A stretch of DNA of 31,251 nt, from positions 1-31,251 of the forward strand of contig CAKSKG010000025.1 in the NCBI GenBank assembly GCA_934464775.1, in the 5' to 3' direction. This DNA is from an uncultured Oscillospiraceae bacterium (GTDB lineage: Bacteria; Bacillota; Clostridia; Oscillospirales; Ruminococcaceae). Position numbers and translations under genes: made by a program. Below, one piece after another: positions 30,731-31,251 of the stretch; position 1 is the first letter of the stretch, and every line of letters starts with the position of its first letter. A model generated the notes under the pieces. That model ran no database searches, was not told the DNA's origin, and saw only the letters and a list, made by a program, of their open reading frames with translations.

Positions 30731-31251
30731 GTTTATAAAGTTTTATAGTATGGTTTGCAACCATAGAGAAAGCGGAGGTTCCGCCTCCGGCGGGCAAAGG
30801 GATGAACCATAGGGGGGCTAAAAAGAAAACGTGAGCAAAAATCGAGCCGCCCCCCTAAGGTTCTCCCTCTGCACTCTCTTTCCTTGACCCCCTGCTCGAT
30901 TTTTGCAAATCCATATCAAAATAATTCTTAGATTTAGTATTGTAACGGTTCGTAAAACGCTATCAATTTCCTTTTTATCATGTGGCGCTCAACCGTCGGC
31001 TATTTGGTGGAGTGATTACTTCAAGTCATTAATTATAGTTGTAACTTTTTATCTTAACGTTTTCCGACGGGTCGCTTAGTGGCAGATAGTAACAGTTACT
31101 TGCAACCTATAAGAACTAAGCGACCCGACGTGTAAATTGAAGTAAAAAAATAAAAGCCGATAATTTCAACATTTAAGGTTGAATATATCAGCTTTTACGT
31201 CGGTTGAGCGCACCATAAAAAGTTGTACATTGTAAGCGTTGCACGAACCGT
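30731..31251 (+). repeat. Large multi-stem palindromic element, copy 2 (cut by window end)
   Basis: Matches the reverse complement of 107-628 along its whole visible length, with the same stems: palindrome 30749-30765 (TATGGTTTGCAACCATA), stem 30804-30818/30849-30863, the arm CTCTGCACTCTCTTTCCTT, GGGTCGCTTAGT 31069-31080 with 31115-31126, and hairpin 31152-31170/31178-31196. The far arm is outside the window. A partial repeat of its edge (TTATAGTATGGTTT) occurs at 30695-30708 and again at 30743-30756. No supported ORF. Nothing else is seen between the pot promoter and this element. Confidence 0.85.

Overview
The window looks like chromosome from a Gram-positive, low-to-mid GC gut or rumen Clostridia, most likely Ruminococcus or a close relative in the Oscillospiraceae. 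This rests on the yabP-yabQ-divIC-yabR order, separate secD and secF, Thr/Ser-rich linkers after lipoboxes, CW-repeat surface proteins, strong TTGACA-17-TATAAT promoters, GGAGG ribosome sites and TTG/GTG starts. No rRNA, tRNA, CRISPR array, transposase, integrase or phage gene was seen.

Layout. (1) 1-628: a large multi-stem palindromic non-coding element (copy 1). (2) 676-2495, minus strand: sporulation/division operon yabP-yabQ-divIC-yabR. (3) 2589-6966, plus strand: a DUF6106-like membrane protein, an AcpS-like protein that lacks both usual metal ligands, a REP-like multi-hairpin repeat, the bifunctional NAD(P)HX repair enzyme, a lipoprotein, a MITE-like hairpin element and rlmH. (4) 7100-11784: envelope and surface genes, namely a Big_2 secreted protein, a small membrane protein, a repeat-containing lipoprotein, a zinc-ribbon membrane protein and a CW-repeat protein on the opposite strand. 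(5) 12032-18903: OmpR-type response regulator, histidine kinase, HtrA-like protease, SecD and SecF, which together resemble a protein-export and envelope-stress block. (6) 19027-24826: Na+/proline symporter, an orphan sugar-type binding lipoprotein, an acidic Cys-cluster membrane protein, and a permease/ATPase pair of the COG4120/COG1101 type. (7) 24838-26411, minus: CBS-domain protein translationally coupled to a D,D-carboxypeptidase. (8) 26488-30592, minus: complete spermidine/putrescine importer potABCD with a consensus promoter and a perfect 26-bp palindrome in its leader. (9) 30731-31251: a second, inverted copy of the element from region 1, cut by the window edge.

The most unusual content is non-coding. 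The two large elements face opposite ways about 30 kb apart. One of their stems is kept by paired (compensatory) base changes, which argues for a selected RNA or DNA fold rather than a random repeat. A separate family of hairpin elements of about 172 bp occurs twice, plus a 45-bp end-only remnant, and each lies just upstream of a gene start. All comparisons were made by eye; no database search or folding program was run.
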